Positions 39,745 through 48,120 of a DNA stretch of 64,000 nucleotides are shown here, piece after piece (within the stretch, counting starts at the first letter, position 1; every line of letters starts with the position of its first letter). Made by a program: the position numbers and the translations under genes. The notes under the pieces were generated by a model, which searched no databases, was not told the origin of the DNA, and saw only the letters and a list, made by a program, of their open reading frames with translations. The DNA is from Amycolatopsis sp. (GTDB taxonomy: Bacteria > Actinomycetota > Actinomycetes > Mycobacteriales > Pseudonocardiaceae), in the NCBI RefSeq assembly GCF_025464955.1, contig NZ_JAODNM010000124.1, positions 310,001 through 374,000 on the forward strand. The letters are read 5' to 3'.

Positions 39745-40494
39745 ATGGACTTCGAAATCGTCAAGAAGCAGGCATTGGCCTACCGTGAGGAGCTCCTCGC
39801 GAAGAAGGCGGCGATCGCCCCCGCGGACTTCGACTGGTATCCGTACGACACGATGGCCAACGTCTTCCACCTGGACGCCATGCTCACCGGGCCGCGACGG
39901 GAGATCTTCACGGAGCTGGCCGGCGGCCCGGTGGCCGACATCGGCGCCGCGGATGGTGATTTCGGGTTCTTCCTGGAGCAGCAGCTCGGCTGCCAGGTCG
40001 ACCTGATCGACAACGCCCCGACCAACTTCAACGGCCTTCGCGGCGCGGCGCGGATGAAGGAAGAGCTGGGTTCGCCCATCTCGATCCACGAAATCGACCT
40101 CGACTCGCAGTTCGCCCTGCCCGACGAGTCCTACCGGGCAGTGTTCTTCCTCGGCATCCTCTACCACCTGAAAAACCCGTTCTACGTGCTGGAAGCCCTC
40201 TCCGCGCGGACCGAACTGTGCTTCCTGTCTACGCGGATCGCCGAGCGGACGCCGGACCGGACGCGCATCAAGGACGCCCCGGTCGCGTACCTGCTGAACC
40301 CGGCAGAGGCGAACAACGACTCGACGAACTACTGGATCTTCTCCGAGCTCGGCCTGCGCCGGTTGTTCGAGCGCACCGGGTGGGAAGTACTGGACTTCAC
40401 CACCGTCGGCTGCACGAACGGCTCCAACCCGACCGACTCCGATCGTGACGAACGGGCCTTCGCGTTGCTCCGAAGCACCCGAAACCGCGCATGA
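39745..40494 (+). CDS. SAM-dependent methyltransferase
   Basis: This 249-residue class I methyltransferase has SAM-binding motif I in GGPVADIGAADGDFGFFL and the acidic end of strand 2 in QVDLIDNAPTNFNGL. VFFLGILYHLKNPFYVLEAL occupies motif IV, as in tRNA-cmo5U- and sugar-methyltransferases. The N-terminal KKQALAYREELLAKKAAI and FDWYPYDTMANVFHLDAML suggest the CmoB-like (DUF1698) branch. AAGGAG 4 bases before the ATG fixes the start. It is divergent from the multi-domain MT-GT-GT gene and leads toward the AlgX-like gene; sugar methylation is the likely role. Confidence 0.88.
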   Translation: MDFEIVKKQALAYREELLAKKAAIAPADFDWYPYDTMANVFHLDAMLTGPRREIFTELAGGPVADIGAADGDFGFFLEQQLGCQVDLIDNAPTNFNGLRGAARMKEELGSPISIHEIDLDSQFALPDESYRAVFFLGILYHLKNPFYVLEALSARTELCFLSTRIAERTPDRTRIKDAPVAYLLNPAEANNDSTNYWIFSELGLRRLFERTGWEVLDFTTVGCTNGSNPTDSDRDERAFALLRSTRNRA

Positions 40495-40555
40495 AGATCG
40501 CTCGGCAGCGTTACCTTGGACGCGTGGAGGAAGCGTTCGTTTCAGCGGAGGAGCG

Positions 40556-41839
40556 ATGAACCCCGAGCAGAGACTGCCTCCGACGCCGGAGGCCTGGCTG
40601 CCGAATGAGCACAGCCTCTACCGCCCGCGTCACAGCCGACGGCAGCGGACGGCGTTGACCTGCGCTTTGGTCTTCTTCCTCGTGCCGACCCTCGCTTTTG
40701 TCTTCGGCGTGCGAGCCACCGCCTTCGAAAACAGGGCGCTGCGCGGGTTCCCCTCGCTCTCGGACGGCTGGAACTTCTTCCCCGACCTGTCCGGCTGGGC
40801 CACCGACCACCTGGCCCTGCGGCAGGCCGGCGTCACGGCCGCGGACGGAATCAGCACGGGCGTCTTCGGCGATCCGCCGGGATCGAACGGGTCCGGTTCC
40901 CAGAGTCCGGGTGTCGCCGGGCTGCCGCAACCGGCCCCGGTCCAGCCGCCGATCCAGTACCCGATCGTCATTTACGGTTCCGACAGCTGGCTCTACCTGG
41001 GCCAGGACGTCGGCAACAAGTGCAACGCGGTGTCGGACGTGAGCACCGTGATCGCCAAGATCAACCGGTTGCGCGAGGCCGTACTGGCCTCCGGTCGGCA
41101 GTTCGAACTCATCGTGCCACCAGACAAGTCGACCCAGGATCCCGAACACCTGCCCCCGACGTTCGCGGGCCAGCAGTGCTTCGAGGCGCGGAGCGCGGAG
41201 TTCTGGAACCGGGTGCCGGCGGCGACGGGCATGATCGACCTCAGGGCCGCATTGACCCAGAGCGCGGTCGACGTCGGCCACCCGATCTACGACACCTACG
41301 ACACCCACTGGGCCTACGAAGGCGGCGTCACGATGACGTATGCGCTGGCCGACAGGTTGAACCCCGGCATCACGTCCACCTGGGTCACCAAGCCCCGGGA
41401 GACCCAGACCTGGCCTGCCGACATCGTGCTGCTGCTCAATACGACCAAGTACCGCACCTTGCGCCGCTACAGCCTCGCGCCGGACGGCAAGTCCGATCGG
41501 TCCCAGTACGTCGCCAGCGACTTCCGGGTCCCGCTACGGCTCAAGCAGCCCGCAACGGCCCCGGCGACCGGCGTCGTCAGCGAGCCGGTCGGGCTCATCG
41601 CGGACTCGTTCACCCAGTTCGCGACCCCGTTTCTCGGAGCAGGCTTCAAGGACCTGACGATCGTGCATCCGGAGACGATGGCGCAGAACACCGAGCAGAA
41701 CGCGACCAACCTGCTGGTCGACCGCGACGTGATCACGGTCGAACTCGCCGAACGGAACATCGCTGGTGGTGGCAGCCCGCTGCTCCAGGATTCGGTGATC
41801 GACGCGATTTCGAAGGTGCTCGAGCAAAACCCGCGCTGA
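40556..41839 (+). CDS. AlgX/AlgJ-like SGNH O-acetyltransferase
   Basis: This 427-residue protein has a signal-anchor helix (ALTCALVFFLVPTLAFVFGV). The SGNH domain follows, with the AlgX/AlgJ Asp-His pair in YDTYDTHWAYEGG (about residue 250). The Ser in GLIADSFTQFATPFLG (about 345) is the nucleophile region. SWLYLGQDVGNKCNAVSDVS matches the N-terminal strand of that fold. AlgX/AlgJ proteins O-acetylate exopolysaccharides outside the cytoplasm, taking acetyl groups from a membrane acyltransferase. The acyltransferase-3 in this locus could supply them. GGAG lies 9 bases before the ATG, with a second GGAG 5 bases before it. Confidence 0.85.
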   Translation: MNPEQRLPPTPEAWLPNEHSLYRPRHSRRQRTALTCALVFFLVPTLAFVFGVRATAFENRALRGFPSLSDGWNFFPDLSGWATDHLALRQAGVTAADGISTGVFGDPPGSNGSGSQSPGVAGLPQPAPVQPPIQYPIVIYGSDSWLYLGQDVGNKCNAVSDVSTVIAKINRLREAVLASGRQFELIVPPDKSTQDPEHLPPTFAGQQCFEARSAEFWNRVPAATGMIDLRAALTQSAVDVGHPIYDTYDTHWAYEGGVTMTYALADRLNPGITSTWVTKPRETQTWPADIVLLLNTTKYRTLRRYSLAPDGKSDRSQYVASDFRVPLRLKQPATAPATGVVSEPVGLIADSFTQFATPFLGAGFKDLTIVHPETMAQNTEQNATNLLVDRDVITVELAERNIAGGGSPLLQDSVIDAISKVLEQNPR

Positions 41840-41928
41840 CCCCCACGATCGGCAGCGCTTGTGGTTTTCGACACACTGGGTTACGAGTTGGTGGTGGCCG
41901 ACCGCGCACAAGTCGATACGTGCACAAT

Positions 41929-41943
41929 ATGCGGAGTCCGCAT
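41929..41943. promoter_or_regulatory. 15-base palindrome upstream of paralog 2
   Basis: ATGCGGAGTCCGCAT is a perfect palindrome (7-base arms, one central base) in an AT-richer stretch 52 bases before the paralog 2 start. It is flanked by the related GTGCACAATA and GTGTGCGC. An operator is likely; the regulator is unknown. Confidence 0.5.
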
Positions 41944-41994
41944 CGTCGTGTGCGCTCGAAGTGTCGGAGATCTATCCCGAAGGGGGTGCTGGGG

Positions 41995-43248
41995 GTGACC
42001 TGGCAGGAAGAGTTGCGCAGGCTCGACGAAGATTTGGCGTCCGGTCGGCTGGCCGCGGACGACTACCGGGCTCGCCGCGACCAGGTTCTGTCCGCCGCGG
42101 TCACACCCAGCGCGCCTCAGCCGGCGCAGGACAGCGCTGAGAGCAGCCAGGCCAACGAGACCCAGATCATCCGCCCGGTGACGCCGCCGCAGGGCAGCGC
42201 TCCGCAGGACAACAGTCCTCAGGGCAGCAATCCTCCGCAGCCGTCGGCCGAAGCCACCCAGATCGTCTCGGCCGCCGACGTCGGCGCTGAGCGGACGCAA
42301 GCGGTGTCCAACTGGCAGACCCAGCAGCCGTCGCCAGCAGGCGGATTCCAGCAGCCGCAGTCCCCGCCCGGCGGATTCCAGCAGCCCCAGTACAACCCCG
42401 GTCCGGCGTCCCCCGCCGGCGGTTTCCAGCAGCAGTACCAGCAGCAGCCGGCATGGAACGCGCCTCAGGAGGACGTGAGCCCGCCGTGGGGCGGCTCCGA
42501 CCTGCCGCCGATCACGCCGGCGCGGAATTCCGACTGGGTCGCTCAGGGACCGGAAGCGTTCGAAACCAAACAGTCGTCCGGCAAGGGACGCAAGATCGCT
42601 TTGTCGGTCCTCGGCGTCGTCGTGCTCGCCGGACTCGGCTTCGGTGTCTGGGCACTGTTCATCAACAACCCCGGCCCGGACAACCCGGTCGCCCAGCCCA
42701 CCCAGACGGCTCCGGTCGCTCCGACGTCGACCCCCAAACCGCTGCCCCAACCGCCCGCCATCAAGCCGGAACCGGCGGACAACGCGACCGCACTGGTGAC
42801 CCCGCCGGGCACTGTCCGCGATGGTGGCGGTTCGTTCGACCTGACCAAGTTGAAGAGCAGCAAGCTGCTGCCCGACTCGGTGGTTTCCGCGCTCGACCAG
42901 GGCTCGATGACGAGCGGCCTGCTCAAGGCCAGCACCGACGGCAGCACCACGATCGGCCTCTACGCCCTGTCACTGCCGAGTTCGCAGAGCGCTTCCACCG
43001 TGGCCCAGGCGTACGCGACCACCCAGCAGACCGGCGGCCTGCCGGCGAGCCGGGACCTCTCAATGCAGGGCGTTCCCGTCTACGCCACGACGAGTGGCGC
43101 CGGCGTGTTCCGTGCGGTGTACGTCCTCTACAACCGCGTGGTGATCGTCGAAGCGTTCGGCTCCAACCGCGCCGCGGCCCAGGCGGATTTCAAGACCCTG
43201 CTCGCCCAGCAGGTCACGAACGCACCGCCGACACAGCGGGGCAACTGA
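41995..43248 (+). CDS. SHOCT-like N-terminus, Gln/Pro-rich linker, single-span membrane protein (paralog 2)
   Basis: This 417-residue paralog of the gene at 34013 starts MTWQEELRRLDEDLASGRLA. A disordered Gln/Pro/Ser-rich region of about 180 residues contains repeats of the form GGFQQPQ (three copies near residues 110-145). The transmembrane helix IALSVLGVVVLAGLGFGVWA (about 200-219) leads to an extracytoplasmic domain beginning TALVTPPGTVRDGGG. That domain includes SVVSALDQGSMTSGL, TIGLYALSLPSSQSASTVAQ and RAVYVLYNRVVIVEAFGSN. GTG 41995 aligns with the start of paralog 1. It follows the AlgX-like gene on the same strand, with a palindrome in the gap. The function is unknown. Confidence 0.78.
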   Translation: MTWQEELRRLDEDLASGRLAADDYRARRDQVLSAAVTPSAPQPAQDSAESSQANETQIIRPVTPPQGSAPQDNSPQGSNPPQPSAEATQIVSAADVGAERTQAVSNWQTQQPSPAGGFQQPQSPPGGFQQPQYNPGPASPAGGFQQQYQQQPAWNAPQEDVSPPWGGSDLPPITPARNSDWVAQGPEAFETKQSSGKGRKIALSVLGVVVLAGLGFGVWALFINNPGPDNPVAQPTQTAPVAPTSTPKPLPQPPAIKPEPADNATALVTPPGTVRDGGGSFDLTKLKSSKLLPDSVVSALDQGSMTSGLLKASTDGSTTIGLYALSLPSSQSASTVAQAYATTQQTGGLPASRDLSMQGVPVYATTSGAGVFRAVYVLYNRVVIVEAFGSNRAAAQADFKTLLAQQVTNAPPTQRGN

Positions 43249-43339
43249 GTACTTCGTTCGAGTGATCTAGCGCGCATTGGCCCACGACCTCCCACCACGA
43301 TGCGTCCTATCGACGGAGCATCCGGTGAGGAGGTAGGCC

Positions 43340-43423
43340 ATGTGGGTCCAGATCACCATCGTCGCCGTACTCGCGCTCATCTTCCTGATTCGACTGGCCG
43401 TCCAGCTGCGGCGAGAGCACTAA
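43340..43423 (+). CDS. 27-residue single-span membrane micro-protein
   Basis: A short frame, MWVQITIVAVLALIFLIRLA plus VQLRREH, is preceded by GAGGAGG 6 bases before its ATG, a very good ribosome site. The product is one hydrophobic helix with a basic tail, typical of small membrane regulators or stabilisers. It overlaps the end of the NarL-type regulator gene by 4 bases in convergent orientation. The helix and ribosome site argue for a real gene; the function is unknown. Confidence 0.6.
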   Translation: MWVQITIVAVLALIFLIRLAVQLRREH

Positions 43424-44085
43424 CGTCCCTTGGGCGTGACCAGGCCGGATTCGTAGGCCAGGACGACGAGCTGGGCGCGGTCGCGGGCGCCGATCTTCGT
43501 CATGATGCGGCTGACGTGGGTGCGCGCGGTCGCGGTGGAAATGACCAGCTGCGCGGCGATCTCGTCGTTGGACAAACCTCCTGCGACCAGAGCGAGGACC
43601 TCGCGTTCGCGGTCGGTGACCTCGCGGACGGCGCTGACGTCGATGCGGCGGTTCTCGGGGCGGCCGACGAACTCGGCGATCAGGCGCCGCGTCACGGTCG
43701 GTCCGAGCAATGCGTCGCCGTCGGCCACCACTTTGAGCGCCCGCAGCAGGTCGACGGGCTCGATGTCCTTCAGCACGAACCCGCTCGCCCCCGAACGCAA
43801 CGCCTCGTAGACGTACTCGTCGACGTCGAAGGTCGTCAGCATCAGCACTTTCACGCCGCTGAGCTCGGGATTCCCGGTGATCTGCCGGGTGGCCTCCAGC
43901 CCGTCCATCCCGGGCATGCGGACGTCCATCACCACGATGTCCGGCCGGTGTTCGATGGCCTGCGCGACGGCTTCCGCGCCGTCGCCTGCTTCGCCGCAGA
44001 CCTCGAACCCGTCCTCGGTCTCCAGCAGCACGCGGAATCCCGCCCGCACCAGCGCCTGGTCGTCGGCCAACACCACTCGAATCAT
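43420..44085 (-). CDS. NarL/FixJ-family response regulator
   Basis: This 221-residue regulator has a receiver domain with IRVVLADDQALVRAGFRVLL, phospho-Asp in IVVMDVRMPGMDGLEATRQI, VLMLTTFDVDEYV and the Lys in GASGFVLKDIEP. A LuxR-type HTH follows (EVTDREREVLALVAGGLSND, EIAAQLVISTATARTHVSRI). It is coupled to the kinase by ATGA (44082-44085). The target genes are not evident. Confidence 0.95.
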   Translation of the reverse strand: MIRVVLADDQALVRAGFRVLLETEDGFEVCGEAGDGAEAVAQAIEHRPDIVVMDVRMPGMDGLEATRQITGNPELSGVKVLMLTTFDVDEYVYEALRSGASGFVLKDIEPVDLLRALKVVADGDALLGPTVTRRLIAEFVGRPENRRIDVSAVREVTDREREVLALVAGGLSNDEIAAQLVISTATARTHVSRIMTKIGARDRAQLVVLAYESGLVTPKGR

Positions 44086-45206
44086 TTCTCCCCCTCGATC
44101 GGCAGTTCGGCACGCACTTCGAACCCGCCTTCGACCGGCGACGCGTGCACCGCGCCGCCGAGAACTTCGACCCGCTCACGCATACCCCGCAAGCCGTTGC
44201 CGATCTTCGGCTGAACCGCGCCGACGCCGTCGTCACGCACTACGAGCGTCAGCGTGCCGTTGCCGCGTTCGAACCGGACGTCGACCGATTGTGGCTGGTC
44301 GGCGTGCCGGACGACGTTGGTCAGTGACTCCTGCAGGATCCGGTACGCCGCGCCGTCGGTGGGCGCGGGCAGCTCGCCGGGCTCGCCGTGGACCCGGACC
44401 GTCAGCCCGGCCGCGCGAGCGTGGTCGAGCAACTCGGTCATCTGCGCGAGACTCGGGGTCGGGGCGAGGTCTTCGCCGGACCGCAGCACCGCGACCGTGG
44501 CTCGCAGGTCGTTCAACGCCGCAGCGCTGGCCTTCTTGATGTTCAGCAGCGCCTCTTTTGCCTGCTCAGGACGTCGATCCGCGACATGCGCGGCGACCCC
44601 GGCCTGCACGTTGATCATCGCGAGGCTGTGGGCGACGACGTCGTGCACCTCACGCGCGATGCGCAGCCGCTCCTGCTCGGCCATCCGCGCCCGATGTTCG
44701 TCAGCCTGCTCGCGGCGGGCCCGCGCGGCGGCGAACCGGTCGCGGACGGCCGTGGCGATGCCGACAACCGCGATCACCCAGACGATGAACAGCCCGATCC
44801 GCGCGTCGAACGTGATGCGATGGCCGGTCACGACGTAGACCACGAAACCGGCCGCGACGGCCGCTCCGCCGGCGATGCCCGCTGTCATCGGTCCGCGTTG
44901 CCGGGTCAGCATGAACAACGCGAACGTCGGCAGCACGATCGACGGCCCGCCGGGGAAGTCCGAGAGGTAGTAAGACCAGGTCAGCGCCGCGGTGACAAGG
45001 AAAACAGTCAACGGGAACCGACGGACGACCAGCAGCGGCAGGCCCGTCGCGATCAACCAGAGCACACCGTACGGGAACAGGTGCGCGGTGTTGTGCTGCC
45101 AATGTCCGACCCCGGTCGTGACCCCCAGCACGAAGACGGACGGGAGGACGGTCCGCAGCACGTCACCCCGGGTGGGCTTGCCGCCCAGTTGGTCTTCTCG
45201 CCACAC
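44082..45206 (-). CDS. HisKA_3-type sensor histidine kinase (NarL system)
   Basis: This 374-residue kinase has about five to six N-terminal transmembrane helices. The dimerisation and phospho-acceptor helix is EQERLRIAREVHDVVAHSLA, with His in REVHDVVAHS. The C-terminal ATPase contains ILQESLTNVVRHADQPQSVD, VRDDGVGAVQPKIGNGLRG and MRERVEVLGGAVHASPVEGG. This is the DesK/NarX-like arrangement typical of actinobacteria. GTG 45206 is the start. Its signal is unknown; the membrane helices suggest an envelope stimulus. Confidence 0.93.
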   Translation of the reverse strand: MWREDQLGGKPTRGDVLRTVLPSVFVLGVTTGVGHWQHNTAHLFPYGVLWLIATGLPLLVVRRFPLTVFLVTAALTWSYYLSDFPGGPSIVLPTFALFMLTRQRGPMTAGIAGGAAVAAGFVVYVVTGHRITFDARIGLFIVWVIAVVGIATAVRDRFAAARARREQADEHRARMAEQERLRIAREVHDVVAHSLAMINVQAGVAAHVADRRPEQAKEALLNIKKASAAALNDLRATVAVLRSGEDLAPTPSLAQMTELLDHARAAGLTVRVHGEPGELPAPTDGAAYRILQESLTNVVRHADQPQSVDVRFERGNGTLTLVVRDDGVGAVQPKIGNGLRGMRERVEVLGGAVHASPVEGGFEVRAELPIEGEK

Positions 45207-45354
45207 CTCAGGAAAGCTACCCGGGCTCGACGTCGGCCGCGTCCGTTCAGGAGCGGCTCTTGGGGTGCGACACCTGACGTACCCGGCTGGTGAGCGCCAC
45301 CATGAGCGAGACAGGGCCGAGGACCTGGAAGCCGTCGAGGCGGACGTCTCCCTC

Positions 45355-46227
45355 TCAGGTGGGAATGTCGGCGAGCTTGGCCGCTGTTTCGGCGTCGGCG
45401 GGGGTGTACGTGGTCATGATCGTCTCCGAGCGACGGCCGAAGTACAGGTGCGCGAATTCGAAGTGCAGCAGGCCGACGTCGGGGTGCAGGAACCGCTTGG
45501 TCATGATCCGCGAGGACGTCACGTCGTGCTGGTTCCACAGCTGCTCGAACACCGGCGACTCCTGCAACAGGCGCTTGACCAGGCATTTCCATGAGGACTC
45601 GGCGACATGCTCGGCCATCGCGGCCCGGAACCCGGAGACGACGCGGGGGATGTTGCTCTCCCAGTCGGGCAGCCGCTTGCGCCACTCGGCGTTGGTCAGG
45701 CACTGGATGAGGGTGTTGCGGTCTTCGAAGGGGATGGCGTCGACGTCGCCCATCAGCCAGTTGTAGGTGCGGTTGTACGCCAGGAGGTCGCACCGCGCGT
45801 TCTTCACGACCGCGGGATACGGCTCGAGTTGAGCCATCATCGCGTGCACGGCCGGCGAGATCGACCGGCATTCCGACTTCATCGGCGGCTCGGGCGCGCC
45901 GGCGAGGGTGAACAGGTGCTGATGTTCGTGCGGGTCGAGCCGCAGGGTCCGCGAAATCGCGTCGAGCACCTGCTCGGAGGCGTTGATGTCCCGGCCCTGT
46001 TCGAGCCAGGTGTACCAGGTGACCCCGACCCCGGCGAGCTGCGCGACCTCCTCGCGGCGAAGCCCCGGCGTGCGGCGGCGGCCCATGTGCGGCAGCCCGA
46101 CCTGCTCGGGCGTGATCCGCTCGCGGCGGCTGCGGAGGAACGCCGCCAACTCGTGGCGGCGCACCTCGGCGTCACCCTGATGAGCAGGCTCGACGGCGAA
46201 GGCGGGCTCCCTGAGCGTGGTGGTCAT
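45355..46227 (-). CDS. XRE-family regulator with MmyB-like ligand-binding domain
   Basis: This 290-residue protein has an N-terminal helix-turn-helix (RRHELAAFLRSRRERITPEQ, TPGLRREEVAQLAGVGVTWY, TWLEQGRDINASEQVLDAIS). The MmyB-like ligand-binding domain follows (VVKNARCDLLAYNRTYNWLM, VSGFRAAMAEHVAESSWKCL, FEFAHLYFGRRSETIMTTYT). It is divergent from an MFS transporter with a 102-base gap containing a CTGGTACCAG palindrome. It is therefore the likely local regulator of that transporter. GGGAG lies just upstream of ATG 46227. Confidence 0.92.
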   Translation of the reverse strand: MTTTLREPAFAVEPAHQGDAEVRRHELAAFLRSRRERITPEQVGLPHMGRRRTPGLRREEVAQLAGVGVTWYTWLEQGRDINASEQVLDAISRTLRLDPHEHQHLFTLAGAPEPPMKSECRSISPAVHAMMAQLEPYPAVVKNARCDLLAYNRTYNWLMGDVDAIPFEDRNTLIQCLTNAEWRKRLPDWESNIPRVVSGFRAAMAEHVAESSWKCLVKRLLQESPVFEQLWNQHDVTSSRIMTKRFLHPDVGLLHFEFAHLYFGRRSETIMTTYTPADAETAAKLADIPT

Positions 46228-46292
46228 GCTCCCAGCATCCCACGAGTCGGAGCCAGTTACCAGGTAGTCCCAATACCCGGATAAACACACTC

Positions 46293-46302
46293 CTGGTACC
46301 AG
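46293..46302. promoter_or_regulatory. Operator-like palindrome between XRE and MFS genes
   Basis: CTGGTACCAG is a 10-base palindrome. It is accompanied by AGTTACCAGG about 40 bases away, which repeats the ACCAGG half. Both lie in the divergent promoter region, suggesting the binding site of the XRE regulator. Confidence 0.5.
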
Positions 46303-46329
46303 TTTAAATCGAGGCGGATCGTAGTACCC

Positions 46330-47775
46330 ATGACCACGACCCAAGAAGCGCCGGCGACGCGGAACAGCGTCGACGCGCACCCCGTCAGGTCGGCTTTGAC
46401 CCCGGCCGGCCTGATCACCGTGCTGCTGGGGGCGGCACTACCTATTGTCGACTTCTTCATCGTCAACGTCGCGCTCCCGACGATCGATACCGACCTCAAA
46501 GCCTCGACGGCCACACTGGAACTGGTGGTGGCCGCGTACGGCATCACGTACGCGCTGCTCCTGGTCGTCGGCGGACGGCTGGGTGACGCGTTCGGGCGGC
46601 GCCGGCTGTTCATCGCCGGGCTCGCCGCGTTCACCATTACCTCCCTGGCCTGCGGAATCGCGCCGACCGCGGAGATGCTGGTGATCGCGAGGGCCGCGCA
46701 GGGCGCGTCCGCGGCGCTGATGCTGCCGCAGGTGCTGTCGATCATTCAGGCGACGACGCACGGCGAGAAGCGCTCCAGGGCGCTCGGCCTTTACGGCGCG
46801 ACCGGTGGCATCTCGACGGTCATCGGCCAGCTGCTCGGCGGCGTGCTCGTGGCGGCCGACATTGGAGGCACCGGCTGGCGGCCGATCTTCCTGGTCAACG
46901 TGCCGATCGGGATCACCGGTCTGCTGATGGCCCGCAAGACCCTGCCGGAAAGCCGCGCGGCCAACCCCGTCGGCGTCGACCGCCTCGGGACCCTTCTGCT
47001 CGGCTTCTCGATGTTGTCGCTGCTGATTCCGCTGATGGAAGGCAAGGCGCTCGGCTGGCCGGTGTGGACGATCGTGCTGCTCGCGCTGTTCCCGTTCTCC
47101 GCGGCCGCGTTCGTCGCCGTAGAACGGCGGCACGAACGGTCCGGTGGTATCCCGCTGCTGCCGCCTTCGGTGATGCGGATGCCCAGCATGCGTCGAGGAC
47201 TGACCGTCGCCGTGCCGTTCTTCGTGGGCTTCGGCGGGTTCATGTTCGTCTACGCCGTGACCCTGCAGGACGGCCTCCACCTCGGGCCTCTGGGCTCGGG
47301 CGCCGCGCTGACCCCGATGGCTGTCGGCTTCTTCGCGACGTCCCTCGCCGGCTCACGCCTGGTGACGAAGTTCGGCCACCGCGTCGTGATGCTCGGCGCC
47401 GGTGTTCAGCTGCTGGGGATCCTCACGCTGATCGGCACGACCCTGGCCGCCTGGCCGGACCTCAACGTGTTGGACCTCGCGCCCGGGATGCTGCTGCTCG
47501 GCATCGGCCAGGGCATGGCGATGACGACGTTGTTCCGGATCGTCCTGTCGAAGGTCCCGACCGAGCTCGCGGGTGTCGGCAGCGGTGTCCTGACCACCAC
47601 CCAGCAGACGTCGCTCGCCCTCGGTGTCGCCACGCTCGGAAGCCTGTTCACTTCGCTCAGCGTGCCGGGAGCCATGGGCATGAAGGAGGCGTTCCTGCTG
47701 GTCATGGTCCTGCAAGCCGCACTGACCATGGTCGTCATCGCGACGGGGCGGCTGCTCCCCGACCCCCGCGACTAG
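46330..47775 (+). CDS. MFS transporter, DHA2-like (drug:H+ antiporter)
   Basis: This 481-residue protein has 14 predicted membrane helices and DHA2 motifs: PIVDFFIVNVALPTI (motif D1-like), LLVVGGRLGDAFGRRRLFIA (motif A), GASAALMLPQVLSIIQATTH and LYGATGGISTVIGQLLGGVL (motif C region). Typical substrates are hydrophobic toxins or antibiotics. ATG 46330 follows the XRE-MFS regulatory region. A single TAG separates it, in the same frame, from an enoyl-CoA hydratase fragment. Confidence 0.92.
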   Translation: MTTTQEAPATRNSVDAHPVRSALTPAGLITVLLGAALPIVDFFIVNVALPTIDTDLKASTATLELVVAAYGITYALLLVVGGRLGDAFGRRRLFIAGLAAFTITSLACGIAPTAEMLVIARAAQGASAALMLPQVLSIIQATTHGEKRSRALGLYGATGGISTVIGQLLGGVLVAADIGGTGWRPIFLVNVPIGITGLLMARKTLPESRAANPVGVDRLGTLLLGFSMLSLLIPLMEGKALGWPVWTIVLLALFPFSAAAFVAVERRHERSGGIPLLPPSVMRMPSMRRGLTVAVPFFVGFGGFMFVYAVTLQDGLHLGPLGSGAALTPMAVGFFATSLAGSRLVTKFGHRVVMLGAGVQLLGILTLIGTTLAAWPDLNVLDLAPGMLLLGIGQGMAMTTLFRIVLSKVPTELAGVGSGVLTTTQQTSLALGVATLGSLFTSLSVPGAMGMKEAFLLVMVLQAALTMVVIATGRLLPDPRD

Positions 47776-48003
47776 GACTGTCAGCATCTCGCGCCGCAGG
47801 AGTTGCTCGGCGCCAAACGAGCCGCGCAATACCTCTCCAGCGGCGAGCCCATCACCTCGGCAAAGGCGTTGACGCTGGGCCTTGTCAACGAGGTGCTCCC
47901 GCGCGGGCAACTGCTGCCCAGGGCAGGGAAGCTCGCCGAAACGATCATGTCCCGACCACGGATCGCCCGGCGGATGACACACGCGATCGTCCAACGACCG
48001 TGG
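47776..48003 (+). pseudogene. Truncated enoyl-CoA hydratase/isomerase fragment
   Basis: About 75 codons resemble the C-terminal part of crotonase-family enzymes: LLGAKRAAQYLSSGEPITSA, KALTLGLVNEVLPRGQLLPR, MSRPRIARRMTHAIVQRPW. The first 180 or so residues and the last 40 or so are missing. The fragment begins directly after the MFS stop codon in the same frame. Its frame stays open into the sigma-factor gene downstream, so an automated call could make a false fusion. It is a decayed remnant, most probably from recombination. Confidence 0.8.
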
Positions 48004-48017
48004 AACTCGGCCGTCCT

Positions 48018-48051
48018 AACGTGGGACTCGCGCGCGCGAATGTGGGACTCG
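48018..48051. repeat. Direct repeat AACGTGGGACTCG / AATGTGGGACTCG
   Basis: Two 13-base copies with one mismatch (48018-48030 and 48039-48051) are spaced 21 bases apart, two helical turns, in front of the ECF sigma gene. They may be a binding site pair. They may equally be a remnant of a repeat element at the end of the hydratase fragment. Confidence 0.45.
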
Positions 48052-48120
48052 CCGCGGCCCAAACAAAATCACCCGGCAACGAGGCGTCGGAAAAGGGGGG
48101 CGCGGGACGACGATGGGGGT

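Noticed and set aside
39595..40167. Extension of the MT-GT-GT protein to 1255 residues
   Set aside because: The extension is antisense to the methyltransferase at 39745-40494, which has its own ribosome site and motifs.
41020..41994. Extension of paralog 2 upstream into the AlgX-like gene
   Set aside because: The upstream 325 codons are a different-frame shadow of the AlgX-like gene; GTG 41995 aligns with the start of paralog 1.
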